Of a stretch of 64,000 nucleotides of DNA, positions 16,863 to 24,293 are shown in pieces (the first letter of the stretch is position 1; every line of letters begins with the position of its first letter). Under the pieces are notes generated by a model, which was given only the letters and a program-made list of their open reading frames with translations, searched no databases and was not told the DNA's origin. Position numbers and translations under genes: made by a program. Where the stretch lies: the NCBI GenBank assembly GCA_019750335.1, contig JAIEOQ010000004.1, positions 124,001-188,000 on the forward strand. The letters are read 5' to 3'. This DNA is from Candidatus Obscuribacterales bacterium (lineage in GTDB: Bacteria; Cyanobacteriota; Vampirovibrionia; Obscuribacterales; Obscuribacteraceae).

Positions 16863-17064
16863 TTACAAGCTAAAATAAATTACAAACTATTGAGCTTGTA
16901 ATTCATTTTGGAGTCAAAATTCCGGGGATTTTACATTCTCATTACGTTACTTTTGATCTAATTTAATCCAATTCATCTACCATGCTTATTTATCTCTCCG
17001 TAATGGTTGTCAATTTGATGACTTGGAGAGGGACTGGTCAACAAATCAAAAGTAGGAGTTTTAG
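16863..17064 (+). promoter_or_regulatory. Structured upstream/leader region of the MNIO operon
   Basis: Several pairings can be read. TTACAAGCT (16863-16871) and AATTACAA (16878-16885) both complement the same 3' segment (AGCTTGTAA at 16893-16901, TTGTAATT at 16896-16903), so two hairpins exclude each other. Further on, ACTTTTGAT (16949-16957) pairs with ATCAAAAGT (17045-17053), whose 3' edge touches the AGGAG ribosome site (17054-17058). Inside lie CTCTCC/GGAGAG (16994-16999, 17025-17030) and GTCA/TGAC. This could be a regulatory 5' UTR or operator set. The transcription start is unknown. Confidence 0.45.
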
Positions 17065-17391
17065 ATGAATAATCTTGCTAAAGTTCAGCTCGCTGCAGCC
17101 CTCGTTGCCGCTCTCGGCTTGGGCGCTCATGCCCCGTCTTTCGCTGCCGATGCTGATACTACGGTAACCGAAAAGACTGAAAAGACCGAAAAAGTTGAAA
17201 AAGATGGCAACAAAGTTGTCAAAAAATCCAAAAAAGAAAGCAAAGAAGTAAAAGAAGCTTCTTGCAAAGGAAAAGAAGGCGCTTGCAAGGGCAAAGAAGG
17301 CACCTGCAAAGGAAAAGAAGGCGCTTGCAAAGGTAAAGAAGGCGCCTGCAAAGGTAAAGAAAGTGCCTGCAAAGCAAAAGACTCCAAGTAA
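17065..17391 (+). CDS. Putative MNIO-modified RiPP precursor with CKGKEGA heptad repeats
   Basis: 108 residues from ATG 17065 with AGGAG six bases upstream. Residues 1-28 are a Sec signal peptide (hydrophobic LAAALVAALGLGAHAPSFA). A charged spacer rich in Thr, Glu and Lys follows. Then come six cysteines at 67, 74, 81, 88, 95 and 102, exactly seven apart, in CKGKEGA-type units. The next two genes encode a DUF692 enzyme and its usual partner. Known bufferin and HvfA (EGKCG-repeat) precursors are likewise Sec-exported, cysteine-bearing, and modified on Cys for copper binding. By analogy this should be a metal-binding RiPP, but its heptad core differs from families I know. Confidence 0.85.
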   Translation: MNNLAKVQLAAALVAALGLGAHAPSFAADADTTVTEKTEKTEKVEKDGNKVVKKSKKESKEVKEASCKGKEGACKGKEGTCKGKEGACKGKEGACKGKESACKAKDSK

Positions 17392-17437
17392 AACTGGACG
17401 TCTTTTTTAGTTTGTTTTGTTGTTAGGCAAGGTCTCA

Positions 17438-18394
17438 ATGGCATTTCTCGAAATCAAAAAAAGTCTGCCCCAACTCGGTGTCGGTCTTGGTTTGAGAAGA
17501 GAACTGGCCGTTGAGACTTTTGCTAATGGCGACAAAATAGACTGGCTGGAAATTATTCCAGAGAATTACATGGAGCTAGGGGGAGCGGCGCGAGAGCGGC
17601 TTGATGCGGCCAGCGCCTGCTTTCCCCTGGTTACCCATGGTGTCAATCTATCAATCGGCAGTACGGATGATTTGAACCAAGAATATCTGTCTGCTTTGAA
17701 AAAGCTGCTCGACAAAATTGATGCTCCTTGGTGGAGTGACCACTTGTGCTTCACCAGCTGTGATGGCGTGTATATGCAAGACTTGCTGCCGTTGCCTTTC
17801 AGCAAAGAAGCGAGCAAGCACATCTCTTCCCGCATCAAATATGTGCAAGATTTTGTGCAAAGACCTTTTCTTCTTGAAAATATCTCTTTCTATATGAATG
17901 TTCCCGGCGCTGAAATGTCGGAGACTGAATTCTTTTCTCAAATTTTAGAAGATGCTGATTGTGGGCTGCTTCTCGACGTAAACAATGTTTATGTGAATTC
18001 AATCAATCATACTTTTGATCCTTATCGTTATCTTGATCAACTACCGTTAGAGCGCGTAGTGCAAATTCACGTAGCCGGTCACAAACGGATCGATGATTAT
18101 CTGATCGATACTCATGGTTCGGCAGTGATTGAGCCAGTGTACGAACTTTTGGAATATGTTCTGCAAAAAACTGAAGTTCAGGCGATTATGCTTGAACGAG
18201 ATCAAAATTATCCGGATTTTGCGGTTCTCTTGGACGAATTGAGCAGATTGCGTCAAATAGCCAATGCTACTGGTTTATTTCTCGATCGACAGAAGCTTTT
18301 GGGGCATAAGTTGAATGCTTCTGAATCGATCAATCTTGAGCGTATTGAAGAGATAAGTCAAAGAGGTAGAGAAGTTCGTGCCCTCTCTGCGTGA
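17438..18394 (+). CDS. DUF692 (MNIO) multinuclear iron oxidative enzyme, BufB/HvfB-like
   Basis: 318 residues from ATG 17438 with AAGG upstream; an in-frame TTG at 17417 is less likely. The family signature runs throughout: GVGLGLRRELA, IDWLEIIPENYM, THGVNLSIGS, WWSDHLCF, FLLENISFYM, GLLLDVNNVYVNSINH, VVQIHVAGHK, IDTHGS and AIMLERDQN. These supply the His, Glu, Asp and Asn ligands for the iron cluster in this TIM-barrel fold. Known members oxidise cysteines of peptide precursors to oxazolone/thioamide or thiooxazole groups. It lies 46 bases after the Cys-repeat precursor and overlaps the next gene by 17 bases. Confidence 0.93.
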   Translation: MAFLEIKKSLPQLGVGLGLRRELAVETFANGDKIDWLEIIPENYMELGGAARERLDAASACFPLVTHGVNLSIGSTDDLNQEYLSALKKLLDKIDAPWWSDHLCFTSCDGVYMQDLLPLPFSKEASKHISSRIKYVQDFVQRPFLLENISFYMNVPGAEMSETEFFSQILEDADCGLLLDVNNVYVNSINHTFDPYRYLDQLPLERVVQIHVAGHKRIDDYLIDTHGSAVIEPVYELLEYVLQKTEVQAIMLERDQNYPDFAVLLDELSRLRQIANATGLFLDRQKLLGHKLNASESINLERIEEISQRGREVRALSA

Positions 18395-19223
18395 AATTGA
18401 AAAGACTCTGACTACATTATGGACTAACGGTGAGGCTCGGCGTTGGTTTTTAGCTGGAGCCACCCTAGAACAAGCGCCGGACTCCGTTGCTGAACTTTCT
18501 GCTGAAATGCTGCCGGAGCTTGACAAACGGGGCATTGAACTTTATGGGAATCTGATCGGATACGGCCATCATGATGTGCTGGAATCGATTTATCCACATT
18601 GTGCTTTTTTGTTGGCTGGTGAGTGGCAATCCGTTATGGAAGACTACTTCCTCAAGTGTCCGCCGGTTCATTACAATCTCAACCGGATCTGCCAACCATT
18701 TTCTGCTTATGTCACTGAATATGGTGGCAAGTATTTGAAGCGTTATCCATTTCTGGCTGAATTAGCCGATTATGAATGGATTGAATTGGAAAAAATGGAA
18801 GATCCGCGGGAAGTTAAACGCGTTGGCGGTGAAAACATAAGCGGTTTGGAGCAAATTGTCGGCTGTGCTCCGGTTATAAATCCGACTTTGATTTTACGTC
18901 GTTACGAATACCCGCTCCTTGAAATCGTAGAAAAGCTTGAAGAAGGACAAAAACTTCCTGCCAAAATTAAGAAGAGCGCCACCGTTATCGCTGTTTTTCG
19001 TGAAGCGGACTCCCATGGAGCTGAATTTATGGAATTAGGCGAAACTGTGGTCAAACTTTTGGAAAAAACTCTTTCAGAGAAGGTTTCTTACCAGGATTTA
19101 TTGCTTCAATTCTTAGCGGATAATCCGCAATCTTCTCCGGAGACCGGAATAGTTGAATTTCTGGAAATTATTGAAGAGCTGCAATCAAGCTGTCTACTTG
19201 TTGGCTCTAGGCAATTAGACTAA
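18378..19223 (+). CDS. DUF2063-like MNIO partner protein (BufC/HvfC type)
   Basis: 281 residues from GTG 18378, inside the end of the DUF692 gene, so translation is likely coupled. The N-terminal half fits the DUF2063 pattern: LREIEKTLTTLW, RGIELYGNLIGYGHHDVLES, YPHCAFLLAGEWQSVMEDYF and YLKRYPFLAELADYEWIELE. This domain serves as recognition and recruitment partner for MNIO enzymes. The second half (about 130-281) contains an HvfC-like C-terminal domain. Its 3' end overlaps the convergent aat gene by 9 bases. With the two upstream genes it makes a compact three-gene pathway; no dedicated exporter is seen, as expected for a Sec-exported precursor. Confidence 0.88.
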   Translation: MPSLREIEKTLTTLWTNGEARRWFLAGATLEQAPDSVAELSAEMLPELDKRGIELYGNLIGYGHHDVLESIYPHCAFLLAGEWQSVMEDYFLKCPPVHYNLNRICQPFSAYVTEYGGKYLKRYPFLAELADYEWIELEKMEDPREVKRVGGENISGLEQIVGCAPVINPTLILRRYEYPLLEIVEKLEEGQKLPAKIKKSATVIAVFREADSHGAEFMELGETVVKLLEKTLSEKVSYQDLLLQFLADNPQSSPETGIVEFLEIIEELQSSCLLVGSRQLD

Positions 19224-19811
19224 ATCAGCGAAATGGCAGTCTTGAGCTAGTGCTAAATTCAAGCGTTCCGTGTATTCGTCTCGAGAAATATTGATTGCAC
19301 CAAACTGGCGCAAATGCTCGGTCATGAATTGGCAATCAAGCAAGCTGAAACCTCTTTCTTTGAGGCGTTCCACTAAATAGAGCAAGGCTATTTTGGAGGC
19401 ATCGCGAACAGTGTGAAACATCGATTCACCCATGAATGCGCCGCCGATACTGACTCCATATAAACCGCCAACGAGCTTTTCTTCAAAATAGACTTCGACA
19501 CTGTGAGCGTAGCCCAGTTTATGAAGATGGCTGTATATCTGAAAAATTTCGTCCGTAATCCAAGTCTCTTCTCGTGAAGCGCAGGCTTGTACTACTTCAG
19601 CCCAGGCTGTATTCACCCTAAGTTTGAATTTGTCTTGTTTGTATGTTCGATAAAGTCTGGCGCTGGCGTGAAAATTATCTAGATCGATAATGCATCGGGG
19701 ATCCGGCGCATACCAACGCAGCCCACTTTTTGGATCATGACTGTCTCCCATGGGAAAGATGCCGTTGGCATATGCTTGTAAAAGCAGGTCAGGGGTAAGC
19801 TCATTTGCCAT
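19215..19811 (-). CDS. aat: Leucyl/phenylalanyl-tRNA-protein transferase
   Basis: 198 residues from ATG 19811 (MANELTPDLLLQAYANGIFP); an upstream in-frame ATG at 19835 would add eight residues. It transfers Leu or Phe from tRNA to proteins with N-terminal Arg or Lys, marking them for ClpS/ClpAP. Motifs include GIFPMGD, RWYAPDPRCII, WITDEIFQIYSHLHKLGYAHSVEV and GGLYGVSIGGAFMGESMF. Its start overlaps the end of the upstream fusion gene by 11 bases, suggesting a thyA-dfr-aat operon. Confidence 0.95.
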   Translation of the reverse strand: MANELTPDLLLQAYANGIFPMGDSHDPKSGLRWYAPDPRCIIDLDNFHASARLYRTYKQDKFKLRVNTAWAEVVQACASREETWITDEIFQIYSHLHKLGYAHSVEVYFEEKLVGGLYGVSIGGAFMGESMFHTVRDASKIALLYLVERLKERGFSLLDCQFMTEHLRQFGAINISRDEYTERLNLALAQDCHFADLV

Positions 19812-20640
19812 ATGAAAGAGTGCGAATATAAGCAATTAAGTCGCGCAGATCTTGATCGCTCAATTTCTCTTTGTTGAAAGCCGGCATGCCGCGATTGATG
19901 ATACCGCTGCGGACTGTTTTGGCAATCAATTCATCTTGAGGATATTTTTTATTGAAAGCGGGACCTTTAATTGGTTTTTGCGGATTTAAGTTATTGCCAC
20001 CGTCGGTATGGCAAATAGCACATTGCATAGCTTGAAAAACTTTGCGACCTTTCTCGGCGTTAGGTTGAGGAATGGCGATCGTCGGTACATATTGAGCAAG
20101 AACAAGCAGAATGCCAAAGAATATTGAGCTGAGAACCTTAAAGCGGTATTCAATGCCGTTCTCATTCTTCGGACCGGAAGACCAGAGTAGAGAAAAATTA
20201 CTCAGGGACTTAGGAAAAAAGGTATCACAAGCAAAACTTTGTTGGATCTCGGTTACATAAATATGTCCCAAGTCTGTATGTTGCAGTGATTCTTTGAATA
20301 ATTCAGCGCCGCCAATAACAAAGATATTGCTGACGGCATGTTTTTTGCTTAAGGCTAAGGCTTGATCTAAGGAATCAGCAAGTAGAACACCTTCCGGGAG
20401 GACATAATCTTTATTGCGGCTGACCACTATATTCAGGCGATCGAGAAGCGGTTTTGATTTGCTCGGTAATGATTCCCAGGTCTTTCTGCCCATAATTACG
20501 GCATTGAGTTTATTGCGTTGAGCCGTATGGCAAGTAAGTTCTCTGAAATAATTCAGATCGGTTTTTAGTCTCCAGGGGAGTTTGTTGTTTTTGCCGATTC
20601 CCAGCTCTGAGTCTACGGCTACAACCAAATCGAACTTCAT
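19801..20640 (-). CDS. Dihydrofolate reductase fused to a membrane-anchored cytochrome c domain
   Basis: 279 residues from ATG 20640 with GGGAG six bases upstream. Residues 1-169 are a full DHFR: AVDSELGIGKNNKLPWRLKTD (catalytic Asp28), VIMGRKTWESLP, NIVVSRN, IFVIGGAEL and the final strand YRFKVL. Residues 170-190 form a membrane helix (SSIFFGILLVLAQYVPTIAI). Residues 191-279 are a class I cytochrome c domain with heme motif CAICH (207-211) and a likely axial Met252 in RGMPAFN. No in-frame ATG, GTG or TTG start is seen at the junction, so one polypeptide is expected with DHFR in the cytoplasm and heme outside. I know of no such fusion as a common family. Confidence 0.9.
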   Translation of the reverse strand: MKFDLVVAVDSELGIGKNNKLPWRLKTDLNYFRELTCHTAQRNKLNAVIMGRKTWESLPSKSKPLLDRLNIVVSRNKDYVLPEGVLLADSLDQALALSKKHAVSNIFVIGGAELFKESLQHTDLGHIYVTEIQQSFACDTFFPKSLSNFSLLWSSGPKNENGIEYRFKVLSSIFFGILLVLAQYVPTIAIPQPNAEKGRKVFQAMQCAICHTDGGNNLNPQKPIKGPAFNKKYPQDELIAKTVRSGIINRGMPAFNKEKLSDQDLRDLIAYIRTLSYGK

Positions 20641-20653
20641 TGGCTGCTCCCGG

Positions 20654-21469
20654 CTATACGGCCACCGGGAATTTGATGAATGGATGCGGATCGTAATTGA
20701 TCAATTTGAAATCATCAAACTCCAAGTCGAATAACGGTTTTTTTGCAATCTCAACAGCCGGCAGAGGGCGCGATTCACGTTGCAGCTGTTTCTCCAGCCC
20801 TTCGACATGATTGAGATAAATATGGGCATCACCGATGGTGTGTGTGAAAATCCCCGGCGTTAAATTACATTCCTGAGCGATCATCATCATCAAAAGAGCA
20901 TAGCTGGCAATATTGAAAGGCACTCCCAGTGCCATATCAGCTGAACGTTGATAGAGCTGGCAATCGAGACGACCGTTAATAACGTAGAACTGGAATAAAA
21001 GATGGCAAGGCGGTAAAGCCATGCGCTCTATGTCGGATACATTCCAGGCGTTGACTACTAGCCTTCTGGAATCAGGGTTAGTCTTGATCTCTTTGATTAA
21101 GTTTTGAATTTGATCGACATGCTCTTTTCGATAAAGCTCCGAGCCTTCAACCTGTACGTATTTGGGCCATTGGCGCCATTGAAAACCATAAATCGGTCCG
21201 AGTTCGCCTTCTTCGTTGGCCCAGGCGTCCCAAATCGGCGTGTGCTGGGTCAAATTATCGTTAATGTTAGTAGAACCGCGCAAAAACCAGAGTAATTCAC
21301 GAACGACAGCGCTAAATAGAACCTTCTTCGTAGTTAAAAGCGGAAAGCCATCGCGTAAGTCATATTTAGCTTGGACGCCAAATATGGATATGGTTCCGGT
21401 TCCGGTTCGATCCTCTTTACGTTCGCCATGGTCGAGGATTTGTTTAATCAGGCGATGATACTGTTCCAT
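20654..21469 (-). CDS. thyA: Thymidylate synthase ThyA
   Basis: 271 residues. It makes dTMP from dUMP using methylene-tetrahydrofolate, producing dihydrofolate for DHFR, encoded 13 bases downstream. Motifs: [53 protein letters not shown] (catalytic Cys), [19 protein letters not shown] and [12 protein letters not shown]. Length slightly above the E. coli enzyme's 264. Confidence 0.98.
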   Translation of the reverse strand: MEQYHRLIKQILDHGERKEDRTGTGTISIFGVQAKYDLRDGFPLLTTKKVLFSAVVRELLWFLRGSTNINDNLTQHTPIWDAWANEEGELGPIYGFQWRQWPKYVQVEGSELYRKEHVDQIQNLIKEIKTNPDSRRLVVNAWNVSDIERMALPPCHLLFQFYVINGRLDCQLYQRSADMALGVPFNIASYALLMMMIAQECNLTPGIFTHTIGDAHIYLNHVEGLEKQLQRESRPLPAVEIAKKPLFDLEFDDFKLINYDPHPFIKFPVAV

Positions 21470-21658
21470 TTGATTAACACCCGCTTAGCGCCTAAAGACA
21501 GAGTAACACAGTGAAAACCGGCAAAAAAGGCGGTTGAATGGCTATATTTTGGGATCTCAACATATATTGTCCGGTTATTGAAAAACTATAAATCTCAAGC
21601 GCTTTTGTCTTATTTAGGTCGATAATTGAGACGTCATATTCCTCTGGGAGATAGGCAA

Positions 21659-23242
21659 ATGCCGACTGCAGCAGCTGAAAAAATGGGAGCTCTCTCTGAA
21701 TTTCGCAATGAACCGTTTACCGACTTTTCGGTCGCGGAAAACGAAAAAGCGATGAATGAAGCGCTGAAAAAGGTACGTTCACAGCTTGGACGTCAATATC
21801 CCCTTGTAATCGGCGGTGAGCATATCGAAACTGGCGACTTTTTGGTTTCGACAAATCCGGCTGCACCGGAGCAAATTATCGGCAAATTCTCAAAAGCTAA
21901 TAAAGACCATGCTGAAAAAGCCATGGATTCAGCTCTTAAAGCTTTCGAAAGCTGGAAAAAGGTTTGTCCGAAAGAGCGTGCTCAATATATTTTCAAAGCA
22001 GCTAAAGTTATGCGTGAACGTAAGCATGAACTTTCTGCCTGGTTGGTAATTGAAATCGGCAAAAGCTGGGCCGAAGCTGACGGTGATGTTGCCGAAGCGA
22101 TTGATTTTTGCGAATACTACGCACGTGAAATGGTGCGCTTGAGCAATCCGGCACCATTGGTTCCTAGTGCCGGTGAAAAGAATCGTTTGCAATATATTCC
22201 TTTAGGTGTCGGTCTTGTGATTCCACCCTGGAATTTTCCTTTAGCTATTTTGGTCGGGATGACCGTGGCTTCAATTGTGGCTGGTAACACGGTTATTCTT
22301 AAGCCTTCAAGCGATACGCCGGCAATTGCTTATCAGTTTGTGCAAATTATGGAAGAGTTAGGCTTGCCTAAAGGCGTACTTAACTTTGTGCCTGGTCCTG
22401 GTGCTTCAGTTGGTGATTATCTTGTTGGTCATCCGAAAACCCGCTTTATCGCCTTTACAGGCTCCAAAGAAGTTGGTTTGCACATCAATGAGTTAGCGGC
22501 TAAAACTCAGCCTGGTCAAATCTGGATTAAGCGAGTTGTGGCTGAAATGGGCGGCAAAGATTCAATCGTTGTTGATGCTGATGCCAATCTGGATGCTGCG
22601 GCTGAAGGGATTGTTGCTGCTGCTTTTGGCTTCCAGGGGCAAAAATGCTCAGCTTGTTCCAGAGCGATTGTGCATAAAGATGTTTATGACAAAGTGCTGG
22701 AAAAAGTTCTTGAGCGCGCTAAAAAAATCACAATTGGCAGCACCGAAGAGAAAGCCAATTTCATGGGTCCGGTGGCTTCCAAGTCAGCTTTTGAAGGCAT
22801 TCTCAAATATATTGAAATCGGCAAAAAAGAAGGACGCGTTGTGCTTGGTGGCAATGTGCATAAAACACCGGAGAACGGTTTCTTCATCGAGCCGACAATC
22901 ATTGCTGACATCGATCCGAAAGCACGCATCGCTCAAGAAGAGATCTTCGGACCGGTTCTTGCTTTTATCAAAGCGGACAGTTGGCAAAATGCTCTTGAGA
23001 TAGCCAACAACACTGAGTTTGGTTTGACCGGTGCGGCTTACACTGCTACTCGCGAAAAGCTTGATCAGGCTGCCGATGAATTTCACGTCGGCAATCTGTA
23101 TCTCAATCGCAAATGTACCGGAGCCCTGGTTGGAGTCCATCCTTTTGGTGGCTTCAATATGAGCGGAACCGATTCAAAAGCCGGTGGACCTGATTATCTC
23201 TTGCTCTTTACTCAAGCAAAAGTAGTTAGCGAGAAGGTCTAA
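21659..23242 (+). CDS. 1-pyrroline-5-carboxylate (glutamate semialdehyde) dehydrogenase, RocA type
   Basis: 527 residues from ATG 21659, with GGAGA upstream. An aldehyde dehydrogenase closest in pattern to RocA/PruA: IPPWNFPLAILVGMTVASIV, GNTVILKPSSDTP, FTGSKEVGLHI, AEMGGKDSIVVD (catalytic Glu), GFQGQKCSACSRAI (catalytic Cys) and EEIFGPVLAF. It would oxidise glutamate semialdehyde to glutamate with NAD in proline degradation. No proline dehydrogenase is adjacent, so substrate assignment rests on family resemblance. It is overlapped at the stop by a GNAT gene start region (1-base gap). Confidence 0.9.
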   Translation: MPTAAAEKMGALSEFRNEPFTDFSVAENEKAMNEALKKVRSQLGRQYPLVIGGEHIETGDFLVSTNPAAPEQIIGKFSKANKDHAEKAMDSALKAFESWKKVCPKERAQYIFKAAKVMRERKHELSAWLVIEIGKSWAEADGDVAEAIDFCEYYAREMVRLSNPAPLVPSAGEKNRLQYIPLGVGLVIPPWNFPLAILVGMTVASIVAGNTVILKPSSDTPAIAYQFVQIMEELGLPKGVLNFVPGPGASVGDYLVGHPKTRFIAFTGSKEVGLHINELAAKTQPGQIWIKRVVAEMGGKDSIVVDADANLDAAAEGIVAAAFGFQGQKCSACSRAIVHKDVYDKVLEKVLERAKKITIGSTEEKANFMGPVASKSAFEGILKYIEIGKKEGRVVLGGNVHKTPENGFFIEPTIIADIDPKARIAQEEIFGPVLAFIKADSWQNALEIANNTEFGLTGAAYTATREKLDQAADEFHVGNLYLNRKCTGALVGVHPFGGFNMSGTDSKAGGPDYLLLFTQAKVVSEKV

Positions 23243-23243
23243 C

Positions 23244-23753
23244 TTGACTGAAATTCGGTTGCTCACAGAAGCTGACCTGGATCAATTTTGGCAATTAAGA
23301 CTGCGGGCTCTTAAAGAAGAGCCCGCATCTTTTGCTGCATCTTACGAAGAGTCAGCAGCAATGTCGCAAGCTCAGAGCAAAAAGTATTTGGAGAGTTCAA
23401 CCAACGCTTTTGTTTTCGGTGCTTTTGCCCCGCAGCTTGTCGGCATGATCGGCTTTTATCGGCGCCAAGGTCTGAAGATCAATCATAAAGGTGTGATTTG
23501 GGGGATGTATACGGCTCCCGAGTTTCGCGGAAAAGGCATCGGAAAATCGCTTATGCAATCAGCCATTGCTCAGGCGACTGGCTTTGGTGATTTGAAAGAA
23601 CTTTTGTTAGTTGTTGGCGGACACAATAAATCAGCCCATGGATTTTATTCGGCTTGTGGTTTCAAAACTTATGCAATTGAGCCTAAAGCTTTAAGAGTTG
23701 GTGAGGACTATTTCGATGATGAGTGTATGTCCTTAAAATTATCCGGCGCCTAA
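23244..23753 (+). CDS. GNAT-family N-acetyltransferase
   Basis: 169 residues from TTG 23244 with AGAAGG seven bases upstream. The acetyl-CoA-binding motif A is visible: WGMYTAPEFRGKGIGKSLMQ (Arg/Gln-x-x-Gly-x-Gly/Ala), and the later NKSAHGFYSACGFKTYAIE matches motif B. Substrate cannot be told. It follows the aldehyde dehydrogenase with one base between and probably shares its transcript. Its end overlaps the convergent DUF488 gene by 4 bases. Confidence 0.9.
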   Translation: MTEIRLLTEADLDQFWQLRLRALKEEPASFAASYEESAAMSQAQSKKYLESSTNAFVFGAFAPQLVGMIGFYRRQGLKINHKGVIWGMYTAPEFRGKGIGKSLMQSAIAQATGFGDLKELLLVVGGHNKSAHGFYSACGFKTYAIEPKALRVGEDYFDDECMSLKLSGA

Positions 23754-24274
23754 TTGTCGAAAAGAGAGAGCTGGGTATTCTGTCTGCGGATCTTTTCGTC
23801 AGCGCTCACCAAATCATCGTTTGTATTTAGTTGGCCGTCTTTGCGAATATGCAAAACTTTGATGCCATGTTGAGCCAGTGCCGGGCTGATTAAGTGTCGG
23901 CGATGACAGTTGCTTGGGTCTTCTTCGCCGCACATAAGAGCGATGCGATAAGTTTCCTGCCCTTTCAATAAACGGGCGATGCCACTTTTGAATGAGTGCG
24001 ATTGTGATATTAAATCGTAACGCAAGCGACCTTCTTGATCGTAAAAGTTGGCATCTTTTGGTTTGCCGCCAAGCTCTTTACCAAGAAAAAGATATTTGTA
24101 GCTTGTGTTGCGCAAAGCAATCTGCAAAGGATCACCGCTAAAATGAACGGCATAACGGGCATAGGGACTGCTGCGCACATCAACCAGCACTTCGATTTTG
24201 TGCTGTTCAAGCAGTGCGAGAAAATCGTCTAGTGAATGGGTTGAATGCCCGATTGTATAGACGACTTTACTCAT
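23750..24274 (-). CDS. DUF488 family protein
   Basis: 174 residues. YTIGHSTHSLDDFLALLEQH, VLVDVRSSPYARYAVHF, KYLFLGKELGGKP and LMCGEEDPSNCHRRHLI are the hallmark DUF488 motifs; the Cys-x-Glu and CHR elements are probably functional. The biochemical role of the family is unresolved. It is 19 bases downstream of the glucose-6-phosphate isomerase gene on the same strand. Confidence 0.92.
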   Translation of the reverse strand: MSKVVYTIGHSTHSLDDFLALLEQHKIEVLVDVRSSPYARYAVHFSGDPLQIALRNTSYKYLFLGKELGGKPKDANFYDQEGRLRYDLISQSHSFKSGIARLLKGQETYRIALMCGEEDPSNCHRRHLISPALAQHGIKVLHIRKDGQLNTNDDLVSADEKIRRQNTQLSLFDN

Positions 24275-24293
24275 ATTCTGTTAGTTAGAGAAT

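Noticed and set aside
17127..17444. Minus-strand frame opposite the Cys-repeat precursor
   Set aside because: Pure reflection of the 21-bp repeats; the plus strand has the signal peptide, ribosome site and operon context.
20125..20175. Two separate genes for DHFR and cytochrome c
   Set aside because: The frame is continuous and no ATG, GTG or TTG in frame lies at the junction, so a single product is the simplest reading.
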